This document shows, in pieces, positions 1 through 8,193 of a stretch of 11,943 nucleotides of DNA (position 1 is its first letter; every line of letters begins with the position of its first letter). Both the position numbers and the translations under genes were made by a program. The DNA is from Isohypsibius dastychi. Its lineage: Eukaryota; Tardigrada; Eutardigrada; Parachela; Isohypsibiidae. The notes below the pieces were generated by a model. The model ran no database searches. It was not told the DNA's origin and saw nothing but the letters and a program-made list of their open reading frames with translations. The DNA lies in contig JAQIWT010001208.1 of assembly GCA_034696485.1 (NCBI GenBank), forward strand, positions 1-11,943, given 5' to 3'.

Positions 1-530
1 TTGTGGCTGTTTTGGTTAAGATTCGGCAAGTCGCAATCGCAACCCGTTGCTACCATTTCCGTTTGTTGTCGGTCGCAAAGAGTGATGTAGCACGCAAACT
101 CCACAAAGACGTGGTTTGTGATTGTGATACTGCATTGTTAATATAACTACATGGCAAGAAATTTTGTGACCTTTCCATTTTGAATTCAGACCTTGATTAT
201 ATCGCTTTTGTTTTTTATAGAACGTTCGGTATGGATGGATTGTTTTCGAAATCGAAACGAAGGATAGATCTTCCGTGTGTTTGATCGCGGAAGAGTGGAG
301 AACTGGAGATCCATGGCAGCGGATTGAGTTGGCAGCGGTGGGACTGGGAGGAGCGAAGTCTGGCATTCGGTCGGTTCGGTTCGATCGGTTCGTTCGTTGA
401 TGTCGTTGAGCTTGCGTTCCCCGAGCTGAGAAACCCTCCACTAAAATGTATGCTGGATGAGTTGTTTCTGATGAAATTTATGGAATATACCCCACGAATG
501 TAAGTCTTCGATAATTATCGAATATACTTC
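1..530 (+). promoter_or_regulatory. upstream region and 5' leader of the KANSL1-like gene
   Basis: No convincing coding sequence is seen here. The stretch should hold the promoter and 5' UTR of the gene that begins at 531 (or 450). No well-placed TATA box is evident, which suits a housekeeping chromatin gene. A short low-complexity run of TTCGG/TTCG units lies at about 366-398. An in-frame TAA at 501-503 lies upstream of the ATG at 531, so the open frame does not extend further without splicing. A short upstream ORF (ATG 446, stop TGA 458-460, four codons) lies in the leader, and a consensus splice donor, GTAAGT, begins at 500. The role is inferred from position only. Confidence 0.45.
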
Positions 531-3500
531 ATGTTCTCCCTCACGAACTGGAATGGTGTAAGGAATGGATTATCTTGTGGCAGGCAGCTGCATGTTGTCG
601 ATGTCAATGGCGTCCCACATGTTCATAAATTCGATCCCCCGACTCCCCCAACCGAGCCAGATGGAATGAATGGTATTATTCCAGATGTATCCCCAGAACC
701 AGACGGAGAAGGCGAGCTCCTTGTGGATTCCGAAGGAGCGGTGAAAAGTTCTGATATGGCCGTTTTCGCTGTGCCATTTTTGCCTCCTGTTCCCAAGGAA
801 AAAGGAAAACTGGTTCAGAAAAATTTCCCGAGAAGGGGAATAGGAGTGGATTCTTCTTCAGGCACAGATCTGTCTCCTCATCGAAGATTGAACGGAGCCA
901 CCAAAGAATCTCGAGAGGAAAGTGTTTCCAAGATGTTGGTAGCCATCGCATCCATTCTTCGTCGCGGTACGGAGGATCGACTGATGGATATGAGGCAGAG
1001 GTTTCTGAGACTGAATTCTTATCACGTGAACCACGCCGTTGAGAATACACTGAAGGGAGCCACGTCGTCGTTCCATGATTTTCTGAATCGCGAAAGTTAT
1101 CGGACTGATACGAAAATTGCTTCATCTTCCTTATCCCTTCCACCGCCTCTCTCTGGAGACGACTCATCTGTAAAATCTGCCAAAGTTTCTAGAGACAACT
1201 GTGGATATCCCTCGACTTCGAGAGTCAACGATTTCCAATCTGTTTCGGATAACTTCGGAATGCCCTGCGTCCCAAAAGACGAAATGAAGAATAGGACCCC
1301 TCTTCAGTTGGCCGAGTTTGTGAGAAGGGTCGAAAGCAATCAGCGTCGAGAAGCTTTCGAGAAGCAACAACGTCCAACGGTAAGTTCAGTATATTTATCT
1401 CAACATTTCATGATGTTGACTTATGGTACCTTTTTGTAGTATTTGCTGAAATTGGCTCGAACCCAGAGCGTTGACCGAGCTGCTACTTATATCAGGACAT
1501 CGCAAGGATTACAAGGAGCTGTGGATCGTTTTTATAGTGATGATCCTCATGCCACGGATAGTTCTAGTGGAGGAGAGAGTGCGGATGAATTCGAGGAGGA
1601 TTTATTTCAGAGCAACGTGGATATTGAACGTTTATTTCCCATGTAAGTACAGAATTTGTAGGGTCTCGCAGTGCAGGGTTCAGATTTTTAATCGGAGACA
1701 ATATCAAGCAAAGAAGAATCAGTTTTATTTGTTCATACCTCTTGACCGCTTTTTTTTAAAATTCAGAAGTATAGGCTATACGAGACTGCAGGAATCTTTT
1801 TAACGTTTTGAATTTTTCTCGAGTCCAGTACGTTTTATTCAGTAATTGATGTGGAAGTGGAAGGTTGGCTAAATTTGAGTTGCCTCACCGATTGCCCGGA
1901 GGTCATGTGTACCCAGATATCGATCAACATTTCTTGGAACCGTTGAATGCCCCAAGCAGCCCTCTCGTCTTTGGCTCTGTGACATCATCGGTTTTATATG
2001 TAGAGTGTATGACGCCGTTGCATTAGAATTGAAACTTTTTGGGAAACAACGGAATTAATTTCGCTGATATGTTTATTACTAAGCAATCGATATACTTGAA
2101 TGTGTCGACGTGGAGTTCGATCTGTCGAACCCTTTTCACTGACTGGATGATTCATTCTGTTTTGTGTTTCCAGTGAGCAACGCGCTTTGTTCCGGTATGC
2201 AAGCGCGCGCAATGCCATAGCCAGTCGTTATCTACATGCACACCGCCAGTTGGCCCGATTGGAATATGGATCACAAGTCGTTTCCAACCTTCTCCAGAAG
2301 CTCCAGCAGAAGCAAGGAGTTGCTGTTTTTGGTGGTGCTATGGACGACGTGAAGCCCTGTTTGAAGAGTGTAGCTTCGTTTCATAAGGAGAGAGGAGTGC
2401 CGCGACCTTGGGATGAACGCGAGATTACATCTGTGTCCAAATCTCCATGTTCAGCAACTTTTCTTCGCTTACCAACATCGAAAACCATTTCACCCAGTTA
2501 TCCTTTTTCTGCTACTAACATGAAGAAGAAGTACAAAGTGGCTGCGCCGAATCATGGATTGAACTGTCCGTTCGAGAACCATGAGGCCACCATGTGGAAG
2601 GATTGGTTGTCCACCGGGAAAGTCTTGGCAGATAATTCCGACTCTGAAGAATTGGAGGAGCAAGAGGAAGATGTGAAAGAAGTTCGTGAGCTTTCAGAAA
2701 CTGTTGTCTCGTCTGCAAGAGGCTGTGCACGTGCCCGTCCGTTGGTTTCTTTCCAGAAGAGGACCAGCATCCCTTTGAATGGTAAGCAGTGTAATGAATA
2801 CGTCATTTGTTTCCAGGTCTGATCAGTATTGTTGCCTGAAGGTTTCCCTCCGAAGCGGTTTCAAGAAGATGAAAAGAATAGAAAATGCGATTGTGACAAT
2901 CGTTCTCTGATGCCAGATACGATTGGACCAGTCAGCTGCATGATGTGTATGGGTCAGCTTCCGCTGCCAGTGTGGAATTCAAGGACAGCCCTATTGAGAG
3001 CCTCACGTCCAGATGCTGTTGCTTTGCTAGACTACAGTTACCACCCACGTCTTTCACACCCTTCGAGTCGAGCATTGGATGCGGAACTTGCCGGCGTGTC
3101 GATGGATCTGGATCCTGCAACACTTCTTAACAGCGGAGACTCCGTGAAAAAACGGTTAGCTGCGAGAAACGTTTCCCACCTCGCTTTGTTCTAAATTTGT
3201 TTTTTGTCAATAGGCAATCTTCGCGAACAAAGTTTGTCACTGCCATCAAAGCCGAAGCTGATTTGCTTAAAGCCCTCCGAGCGCAAGAAAAGCACCTGAA
3301 AGCTGAACGAGCACGTCTGTTGGCTATGGAACCCAGCCGTCGAGAGGAAAGGCTTCTTGCAAAAAATAAAGCTCGATCAAAAGCCAGTCTTCATCGCGGC
3401 AAAGGCAAGGGCAAGATGGTCCGGAACAAAGGTACGGTTTCTGTTCCCAGGTATCCGTATTTGTGGGGAACATGTTTTTCTGCAGCTTCTGCAAGCCGGA

Positions 3501-4380
3501 AACGTCGCCACTCTTCAGTTTCGTCGGATACCACCGTGTCATCTCATATAAGCAATGTATCTCGATCGACCAGCTTGAATTCGGAGAACACGAAAGCTGC
3601 TCAAAAACGTACGTTTTTCCCGCGTTATTGTTGGATGTGTTCGGAATTGATAAGAATGTTGTTTCTTTTCAAACAGGGGCGATGAATCGTACTAACTCTA
3701 CTGCTAGTAAATCTGGACGCAAGAAAGAAAATGTGGCGGGCGATGGATTTGTAATTCCTTATGGAATGTCGGCCCCCTCGAAGATCGAGAAGATTCAGTA
3801 CAAGGAAATCATCGTTCCGAAATTCCGAGATATGAAGCTATTGAATGGTCATCAACGAGAAGCTGACCTTGCTTTGGCCGAATCTGTTGCCGACAATCTT
3901 GCCGATCCGGAAGAGCCATCTGATGAAGATCTGGATGACGCTGTTTTCGCCCGACGTCACGATTTGTGTGAGATCGATGAAAGAGCGCGTTTCAATGTCC
4001 CCGAGAAGAATATACGGAGGAAGAATCCGGAAAGGGGACCTCGGAGAAATTCGGAAATGCCGTTGATGGAAGGTGATTGTTCAGTTGATGGTTTGCCGGT
4101 TGATTCGCCTGAAGATAAAGGTGATCCGAACCCCTCTGAAGTGCTTGTGCCGATGTTGGCGCCGAAGCGATCATACAAGAGCAAAAGCTCGTCTCGAAAT
4201 CGGAGCAAAAGAGACAGCAATGTTCTCTCTTCCAGCGACCACCTGAAAACCAAAATTAACAAAAGGCCACGAAAAACTCCCGAAGAGCTGGCTGCACTTT
4301 ATGCATCCCGTACACCGCGTCCCGTGAGGACTCGACGGAGCACGCTCAGAAGCTCTCCCGATGACAAAGCTGAGGGCTGA
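531..4380 (+). CDS. KANSL1: KANSL1/NSL1-like NSL complex scaffold with PEHE domain (multi-exon)
   Basis: Scaffold subunit of the nuclear NSL histone-acetyltransferase complex, which joins WDR5 and other subunits to the acetyltransferase MOF/KAT8. My exon model is 531-1379, 1440-1642, 2174-2781, 2842-3154 (or from 2827), 3214-3431, 3486-3608 and 3677-4380. Every junction keeps frame, giving about 1005 residues, close to the size of vertebrate KANSL1. Residues about 351-400 (exon 3 start) are a helical, coiled-coil-like segment. Residues 534-541 contain ARARP, matching the WDR5-binding 'Win' motif of KANSL1. Cysteines 569, 571, 586 and 589 form a CxC-x14-CxxC cluster. Residues about 796-878 are the PEHE domain: FVIPYGMSAPSKIEKIQYKE, then IIVPKFRDM, an acidic SDEDLDDA stretch and HDLCEIDERARF. 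The C-terminus is basic, with several Lys/Arg clusters. The N-terminal 280 residues are unrecognised and Ser/Pro-rich. Identity rests on the PEHE and Win motifs recalled from family knowledge. The exact N-terminus, the exon 4 acceptor and a possible extra exon remain open. Confidence 0.87.
1380..1439 (+). other. intron 1 of KANSL1-like gene (60 nt)
   Basis: Donor GTAAGT and acceptor TTTTTGTAG. Exon 1 from the ATG at 531 is 849 nt, exactly 283 codons, so the intron is phase 0. The next exon opens with TAT TTG CTG AAA. Without splicing the frame stops at 1437-1439, within the acceptor itself. Confidence 0.85.
1643..2173 (+). other. intron 2 of KANSL1-like gene (531 nt, or two introns around a hidden exon)
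   Basis: The donor is GTAAGTAC and the acceptor GTGTTTCCAG ends at 2173. It is a phase 2 intron: the split codon AT|T is followed by GAG CAA CGC, giving IEQRALFRY. This intron is about nine times longer than the others in the gene. It contains a stretch (about 1864-2004) with coding-like composition, so it may really be two introns. Confidence 0.7.
2698..2763 (+). other. WDR5-binding 'Win'-type motif segment in the KANSL1-like protein
   Basis: The codons spell GCARARPLVSFQKR around residues 534-547. The core ARARP followed by two aliphatic residues and Ser matches the known WDR5-interacting (Win) motif of KANSL1, where an arginine inserts into the central channel of the WDR5 beta-propeller. 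By alignment that arginine would be residue 537 (codon 2730-2732). An acidic Glu/Asp-rich stretch (about 2641-2700) precedes it. The assignment is from memory of the family and not from a search. Confidence 0.7.
2782..2841 (+). other. intron 3 of KANSL1-like gene (acceptor uncertain)
   Basis: The donor GTAAGCAG is clear and the intron is phase 1. Three AG acceptors are possible. AG at 2840-2841 gives a 60-nt intron and the join PLN-G-FPPKRF. AG at 2825-2826 gives 45 nt and five extra residues. The best pyrimidine-rich one, TTTCCAG ending at 2816, leaves only 35 nt and leads to a TGA at 2837-2839. I favour 2841 by size and frame, although its pyrimidine tract is poor. Confidence 0.55.
2886..2948 (+). 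other. CxC-x14-CxxC cysteine cluster in the KANSL1-like protein
   Basis: Codons at 2886, 2892, 2937 and 2946 encode four cysteines, residues 569, 571, 586 and 589 in my model, in the pattern CDC then CMMC. The spacing is what a small zinc-binding site would need. It lies directly after the Win-motif exon. Zinc binding is inference from spacing alone. Confidence 0.55.
3155..3213 (+). other. intron 4 of KANSL1-like gene (59 nt)
   Basis: The donor is G|GTTAGC and the acceptor is TTTTTTGTCAATAG. The split codon CG|G gives the join SVKKR-QSSRTKF. Unspliced, the upstream frame runs into a stop at about 3192-3194. Confidence 0.8.
3432..3485 (+). other. intron 5 of KANSL1-like gene (54 nt, in frame, stop-free)
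   Basis: The donor is GTACGG and the acceptor is GTTTTTCTGCAG. Phase 1: splicing gives VRNK-A-SASRKRR. The intron is 54 nt, a multiple of three, and has no stop in the reading frame, so retention would insert 18 residues without changing downstream sequence. Both spliced and retained products are therefore possible. Confidence 0.6.
3609..3676 (+). other. intron 6 of KANSL1-like gene (68 nt)
   Basis: The donor is GTACGT and the acceptor is TTTTCAAACAG. The split codon C|GG gives AAQK-R-AMNRT. The last exon then runs open to TGA at 4378-4380 and contains the whole PEHE domain. Confidence 0.8.
3748..3996 (+). other. PEHE domain (MOF/KAT8-binding region) of the KANSL1-like protein
   Basis: This stretch encodes residues about 796-878. 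The N-terminal part reads FVIPYGMSAPSKIEKIQYKE followed by IIVPKFRDM. An Asp/Glu-rich linker (SDEDLDD) comes next, then a charged helix, HDLCEIDERARF. This order (hydrophobic strand, 'YKE-I-x-P' segment, acidic 'SDE', then 'RH-x-x-CE' helix) is characteristic of the PEHE domain in MSL1 and KANSL1. In those proteins it contacts the acetyltransferase domain of MOF. The whole domain sits in one exon. Confidence 0.85.
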
Positions 4381-4601
4381 GAGGCATATGTTTTGGGGGC
4401 TATCTCGGCTGTTTTGTAGTTTGTTTTTTTCCTGTTGTTTTTCTGCATATTTGTACAGTTCCTCTCATTTGAAGCTGAGATTGAGATTACGCTCACTTCG
4501 TTTTGGGTTCTTAAAGATTGCGCTTTTCTTAATGGGTGATGGTCTGGTTCTGCAAAAATACCAAAAAACTTACCCCCTATTCACAAATGGGGAGAAGCAT
4601 T

Positions 4602-4607
4602 AATAAA
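4602..4607 (+). terminator. polyadenylation signal AATAAA of the KANSL1-like gene
   Basis: A perfect AATAAA hexamer lies about 220 nt after the stop codon at 4380, at the end of a T-rich 3' UTR. It is the first canonical signal on this strand after the stop. Cleavage should follow some 10-30 nt downstream, which leaves less than 200 nt before the TATA box of the next gene. Confidence 0.7.
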
Positions 4608-4786
4608 TCGCAGAAACCCGAAGTGGTAGAATAGTCCGTTTGTGAGTCAGTTGGGATAATCTTCTTCAGTTGAAAGTCATCGAAAACGTTAGTACCTCGT
4701 TCTGGTGACCATTCTTATTTGCTATGTGCGATAAGGCAATCGTTCTATCACATTGTTTGCCGCAGTTGATCAGCGCAAACAAGTCG

Positions 4787-4794
4787 TATAAAAT
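4787..4794 (+). promoter_or_regulatory. TATA box of the histidine-rich protein gene
   Basis: TATAAAAT, a strong match to the TATA consensus, lies 88 nt upstream of the ATG at 4875. Initiation about 30 nt downstream (near 4817) would give a 5' UTR of roughly 60 nt. A clear TATA box suggests a strongly or conditionally expressed gene, unlike the apparently TATA-less neighbour upstream. Confidence 0.65.
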
Positions 4795-4874
4795 GCAAGC
4801 TTCAAAAGTTTCTCGTAGCCTCCGTTGAACGCTTACGATTAAATCCACTTAATTTCGAATTTGCAACGATTATT

Positions 4875-5279
4875 ATGTCTCAGTGGCCGAATTATCCCGC
4901 AGGAGCGGTCCCTCCGCAAGGTTACTACCCCGCCGGAGCAGTTCCTCCCGGATATCCGAGTGGATCCGCTCTACCTGGATACCCCGCTGGCTCTACCTAC
5001 CCACAAAATCATGGTTATCCCGGAAGTCAGCCTCATGCTGGAGCCTACTGCCCACCTCCGACCGTCCATCATCATCACCCACCTCCCGTTGTGACACATG
5101 TGGTTCACGATAGCCACGGACATGGACATCACGGTGGACATACGGGAATCGTTCATGACATTCTTCATGGTCATCACCACGACTCACATCATGGAGGAGG
5201 AGGATTGTTACATAACCTTCTTCACGGAAGCCATCATAATGACCGCCACAATCATGGCCACGGTCACGGACACCACTAA
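4875..5279 (+). CDS. YPAG-repeat, histidine-rich small protein
   Basis: An intronless ORF of 134 residues. The ATG has A at -3 and lies behind a TATA box with good spacing. Residues 7-56 are five imperfect units of about nine residues starting with Tyr-Pro (YPAGAVPPQG, YPAGAVPPG, YPSGSALPG, YPAGSTYPQNHG, YPGSQPHAG). Residues 60-134 are histidine- and glycine-rich: 30 of the 134 residues are His in total. The tail holds two related amphipathic units, IVHDILHGHHH (92-102) and LLHNLLHGSHH (111-121). There is a single Cys (59), no signal peptide and no membrane segment, so a cytosolic location is likely. The layout resembles glycine/proline-rich XYPPX-type proteins followed by a His/Gly tail, known for example in plants. 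No enzyme motif is present. Zn, Cu or Ni binding, or phase separation driven by pH, are possible roles inferred only from composition. That the gene is real is likely, since its composition and promoter agree. Confidence 0.78.
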   Translation: MSQWPNYPAGAVPPQGYYPAGAVPPGYPSGSALPGYPAGSTYPQNHGYPGSQPHAGAYCPPPTVHHHHPPPVVTHVVHDSHGHGHHGGHTGIVHDILHGHHHDSHHGGGGLLHNLLHGSHHNDRHNHGHGHGHH

Positions 5280-7905
5280 AATTCCTTTATTTTGACTACG
5301 GATAATATTGTCTAATAAGAATAGTTCGTTAGAGGATATGGCTTCTTGTTGGCTGGAGATAAAGTTCGCGTGATTTTGATTTCGCTTTTCCATTGGTATT
5401 TCACAGTCCTCCCTCTGGCCGGGAGGTGGCGCTGCTGCGGTTCGGCAACGATTGTGCGATGCGAGCCAGTGCTGCTTTTTGAGTTGGCTGTTTTAAGTGG
5501 TGTTCCGGGATTTAATTTGAAAGCAAATCCACTTCCATAAATGCAAATGAAATGGTGACAGCCGAATAGGGAAAATGAGGTTAAGTCACTGCACTCTTTT
5601 CTTTTGAACATGCCGGTTTTGAGAGCCCTTTTGATATCCCAAGTGGGATTTTTTGTTCACTTCATAAGCCATCGGTATTCAAAGCAACGAACATTCGAGC
5701 TATAGGCAAACATCCGAACTGAATCTCGGGATTATTTCCACTTGCCTCATCCTGTCGGTTTTTGGAGAACACATCCCAAGCGTTTCTGTTTTACCCATCT
5801 GGTTGACAAAACGAAAGCTTGTAGGCCTCTGACCACTGCCCACATTTTCAGAACTACGCCCACATCTGGGCGCGGCTTTGGATCTGACTGGTTTGCCCTC
5901 CCGGTCAGCGTTATCAAGAGCGTTGTGAGCGATTTGGGCTTTTCAGAGGAACGAGTGAAAACGGTGACTCTTCTCGTTTATCGTGACTTTCGCCATGTGC
6001 CGAGAAATAAGGAATCAAGTCAGATTTGTGATGAATTGGAATGCCAGTGGATTTGCGACAAGAACATAAAAGTGCAGATTTGGCCACTGCTAACTGGAAA
6101 TCAAGATTTATCAGCGAGGATTTGTGCATTCGGGAGGAGTGCATCGGACTTGAAAATGGACTGCTGAACGGATTGTGGCGTTTGATTTCAACGTGGGAAT
6201 CTCATCATCCAAGGAGAACAGAATAAAATGGCAGACATTGTTTGATGGTAAGTGTCTCATATTTCGGATGAAAGAGACTCAAAGCAGGTGTGGTGCTTTG
6301 CGGTTGAATGATCAGAATTTGTGGGTTTTATTTTGGGTTTATTGGCCGAGCTTAGACTAGAGGGAAAATGAAACTGAGATTGTATATCCAACTCGGTCGT
6401 GTGAATTTATGGCTTTGTAATTATTCAAAGTAATTATGGGATATTGGGATGAGCCGCCATTATAGAGCGCGTAACCTATTTAGATTCGCGTGTTTAGTCT
6501 GAAAATATGAAATGGTTTTGGCCTCATTTTCCGTGTGATGAGTTGAACCCCGGGACCATAATTCAAAATCCCAATTTTTTGTTGGACAATATTGTGTTAC
6601 CCCTCGCATGTTTATCTATTTGCTCAACTGCAATCTTCAAAAATTTTGTCACGGAGGGATAGCTTTACAAGTACATACCTGTTCCACTAGCCGTTATCGA
6701 AAACCTGTCACCGCCAGAGTGATTATTTACCAACAGAAATTTGTTCAGTTATTTAAGACACTTGAAGCCACTTTTCGGATAGTGAGCACGCTTCACAGCG
6801 TTTCCGCCCAAAGCAGCATTTTTCCAAAAGAGCAGGATCAGGTTGGATTTTGTTAAGTGGTATCCATCCACAAGAAAAACAAAATCTCACCATCACAATA
6901 AATCTAATTTAATGTAGTTACTGTTGGTAATGTTGTTCTCTGATTCGCGGCAAAGGTAATGGCCCTTTTGAAATTGCCACTCAGCTTTGTATTACATGAT
7001 CTTGTTTTTTGGAAGTTCAGTGAGGAACGTTGATTTGGTTCGGGTGTTGTAGATTTTCATTCAATGAGTACAGATATCGATCTGGAATAAATAAGAAAAA
7101 CATTATATCAGGGATTATCCGAGTAATTTACATGCCATCGAAACGGAACTGCTCTGCGGCATTTCTTTGACATATATCTCATGTGAGAGTGGGTTTCCTG
7201 TAGCCACTGGCAGACAGGAAGGAAATTTAAAACCCTCCATCGGTGAGGCAAATCAAATCTGGCTGGTGTGTAAATGCGATTGTGTGAAGAGTAGCCTACA
7301 TTTGCTAGAATACTTCTCAAACAACAGCCATCCTGCCGAAAGGAGACGCATTTCCCGGGAAGAGTGGGCATGTGTTTATATTTTATCTTCAAGTAGTTGA
7401 ATTTGATTCCCAGCAGCGATCGTCGTGAAAAGCATCCTTTCTAAAGTAGAGAGACTTGGGGTTAATTAGGAAGAACCAGACGCCGGACGAAAGTGAAAAC
7501 GTCGTGGGAGTTTTCGGTCAGCTACTCTACTCGCTGGCGTACATACAGTATGCTCTTATACGCCAGATTATTCCGGCTTATTGGAGGAAATTACATTCAA
7601 TCACTCGGCAGCACTTATAATATTGGTGAGGGTGTTTATTAGTTATTTCATTCTGAATCATAATAATATAAGATCCGACGTTGAAGACTATAATTTGGCT
7701 GTGAACTTTTGCTCTACTTGTTAATGGTTTTTGGAGTTCTGAATTAGGATTTTTCTGCCATGTTTTTTTCATTTTGAGCGTCAGAAAGAAGCCAGTTAGA
7801 AGAATTTCATTAGTGGCATCGGAATGAAGATGAGTTGTCTCCAAATGATTTTCGTCACTTACTCTCATTATCCTTCGGCAGTGAAGGATAATAAGTTGAG
7901 CTGTA
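5280..7905. other. long gene-poor stretch, first part
   Basis: I find no convincing exon here. ORFs on both strands are short, mostly lack an ATG and show no recognisable family. No canonical AATAAA follows closely after the stop at 5279; AATAAG at about 5314-5319 could serve. A GC-richer block at about 5405-5475 includes a perfect 6-bp inverted repeat (CCTCCC at 5408, GGGAGG at 5421). It is the best place for a promoter or non-coding first exon of the downstream Ig gene, but that is a guess. A second inverted repeat is at 7534-7566. Confidence 0.5.
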
Positions 7906-8193
7906 ATGGATGAAAAGAAATTATTCGTCCTGCAGCTGGTCTTTTACTTATGTCTGTGTTGGTCAGCAAGCCCTTTTGTTCCGAGATGTTTCCTGCTTAT
8001 TGGTCTCGGTCTCGGCCATTTGCGATCAAGCGATTCTTTTTCTCGGCATGTATGCCCAGAGATGGTCATCAATAATAATCTCTTAGGCCTTGATTATCAG
8101 GCTTGTCTTGTGATCGGAATATGTGCAACACTGCAGCTCCTGGGGGAATCAATGATCCGACAAATACGAAACTTGACCCTTTCTGGACAGTGA
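7906..8193 (+). CDS. weak candidate: small cysteine-containing secreted or membrane protein
   Basis: A 95-codon ORF from ATG to TGA with G at -3 and G at +4. The N-terminus (MDEKKLFVLQLVFYLCLCWS, then ASPF) looks like a signal peptide: a charged start, a hydrophobic core of about 14 residues, and small residues near 21. A second hydrophobic patch follows (FLLIGLGLG), and six cysteines are spread over the chain. I do not recognise it. It has no clear TATA box, intron or polyadenylation signal near it, and ORFs of this length do arise by chance here. It is listed only because the N-terminal character is unlike that of the other chance ORFs in this stretch. Confidence 0.2.
   Translation: MDEKKLFVLQLVFYLCLCWSASPFVPRCFLLIGLGLGHLRSSDSFSRHVCPEMVINNNLLGLDYQACLVIGICATLQLLGESMIRQIRNLTLSGQ

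Noticed and set aside
220-227. GAACGTTC palindrome resembling a heat-shock element pair
   Set aside because: Only two of the usual three or more nGAAn units are present. An 8-bp palindrome alone is not evidence of regulation.
16-441. 141-codon open frame on the minus strand
   Set aside because: It has no ATG at its 5' end, its composition is shaped by the TTCGG-type repeat, and no family is recognisable. It overlaps the expected promoter and leader of the + strand gene.
676-1167. 163-codon minus-strand ORF opposite KANSL1 exon 1
   Set aside because: It is a shadow of the + strand coding frame. The + strand frame has consistent splice sites and joins the conserved domains.
4971-5187. Met/His-rich minus-strand ORFs opposite the histidine-rich gene
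   Set aside because: They are complementary shadows of the CAT/CAC repeats on the + strand; the + strand has the TATA box and ATG context.
5742-6167. 141-codon open frame on the + strand in the gene-poor stretch
   Set aside because: It starts with TTG, and the only Met near it is at the far end. No splice sites or domains support it, so I treat it as a chance ORF.
6608-6856. 82-codon + strand ORF
   Set aside because: No family similarity and no regulatory context; the length is expected by chance over 5 kb in six frames.
7578-7868. 96-codon minus-strand ORF with an ATG
   Set aside because: It has an ATG but no recognisable motif, no promoter and a composition typical of AT-rich spacer.
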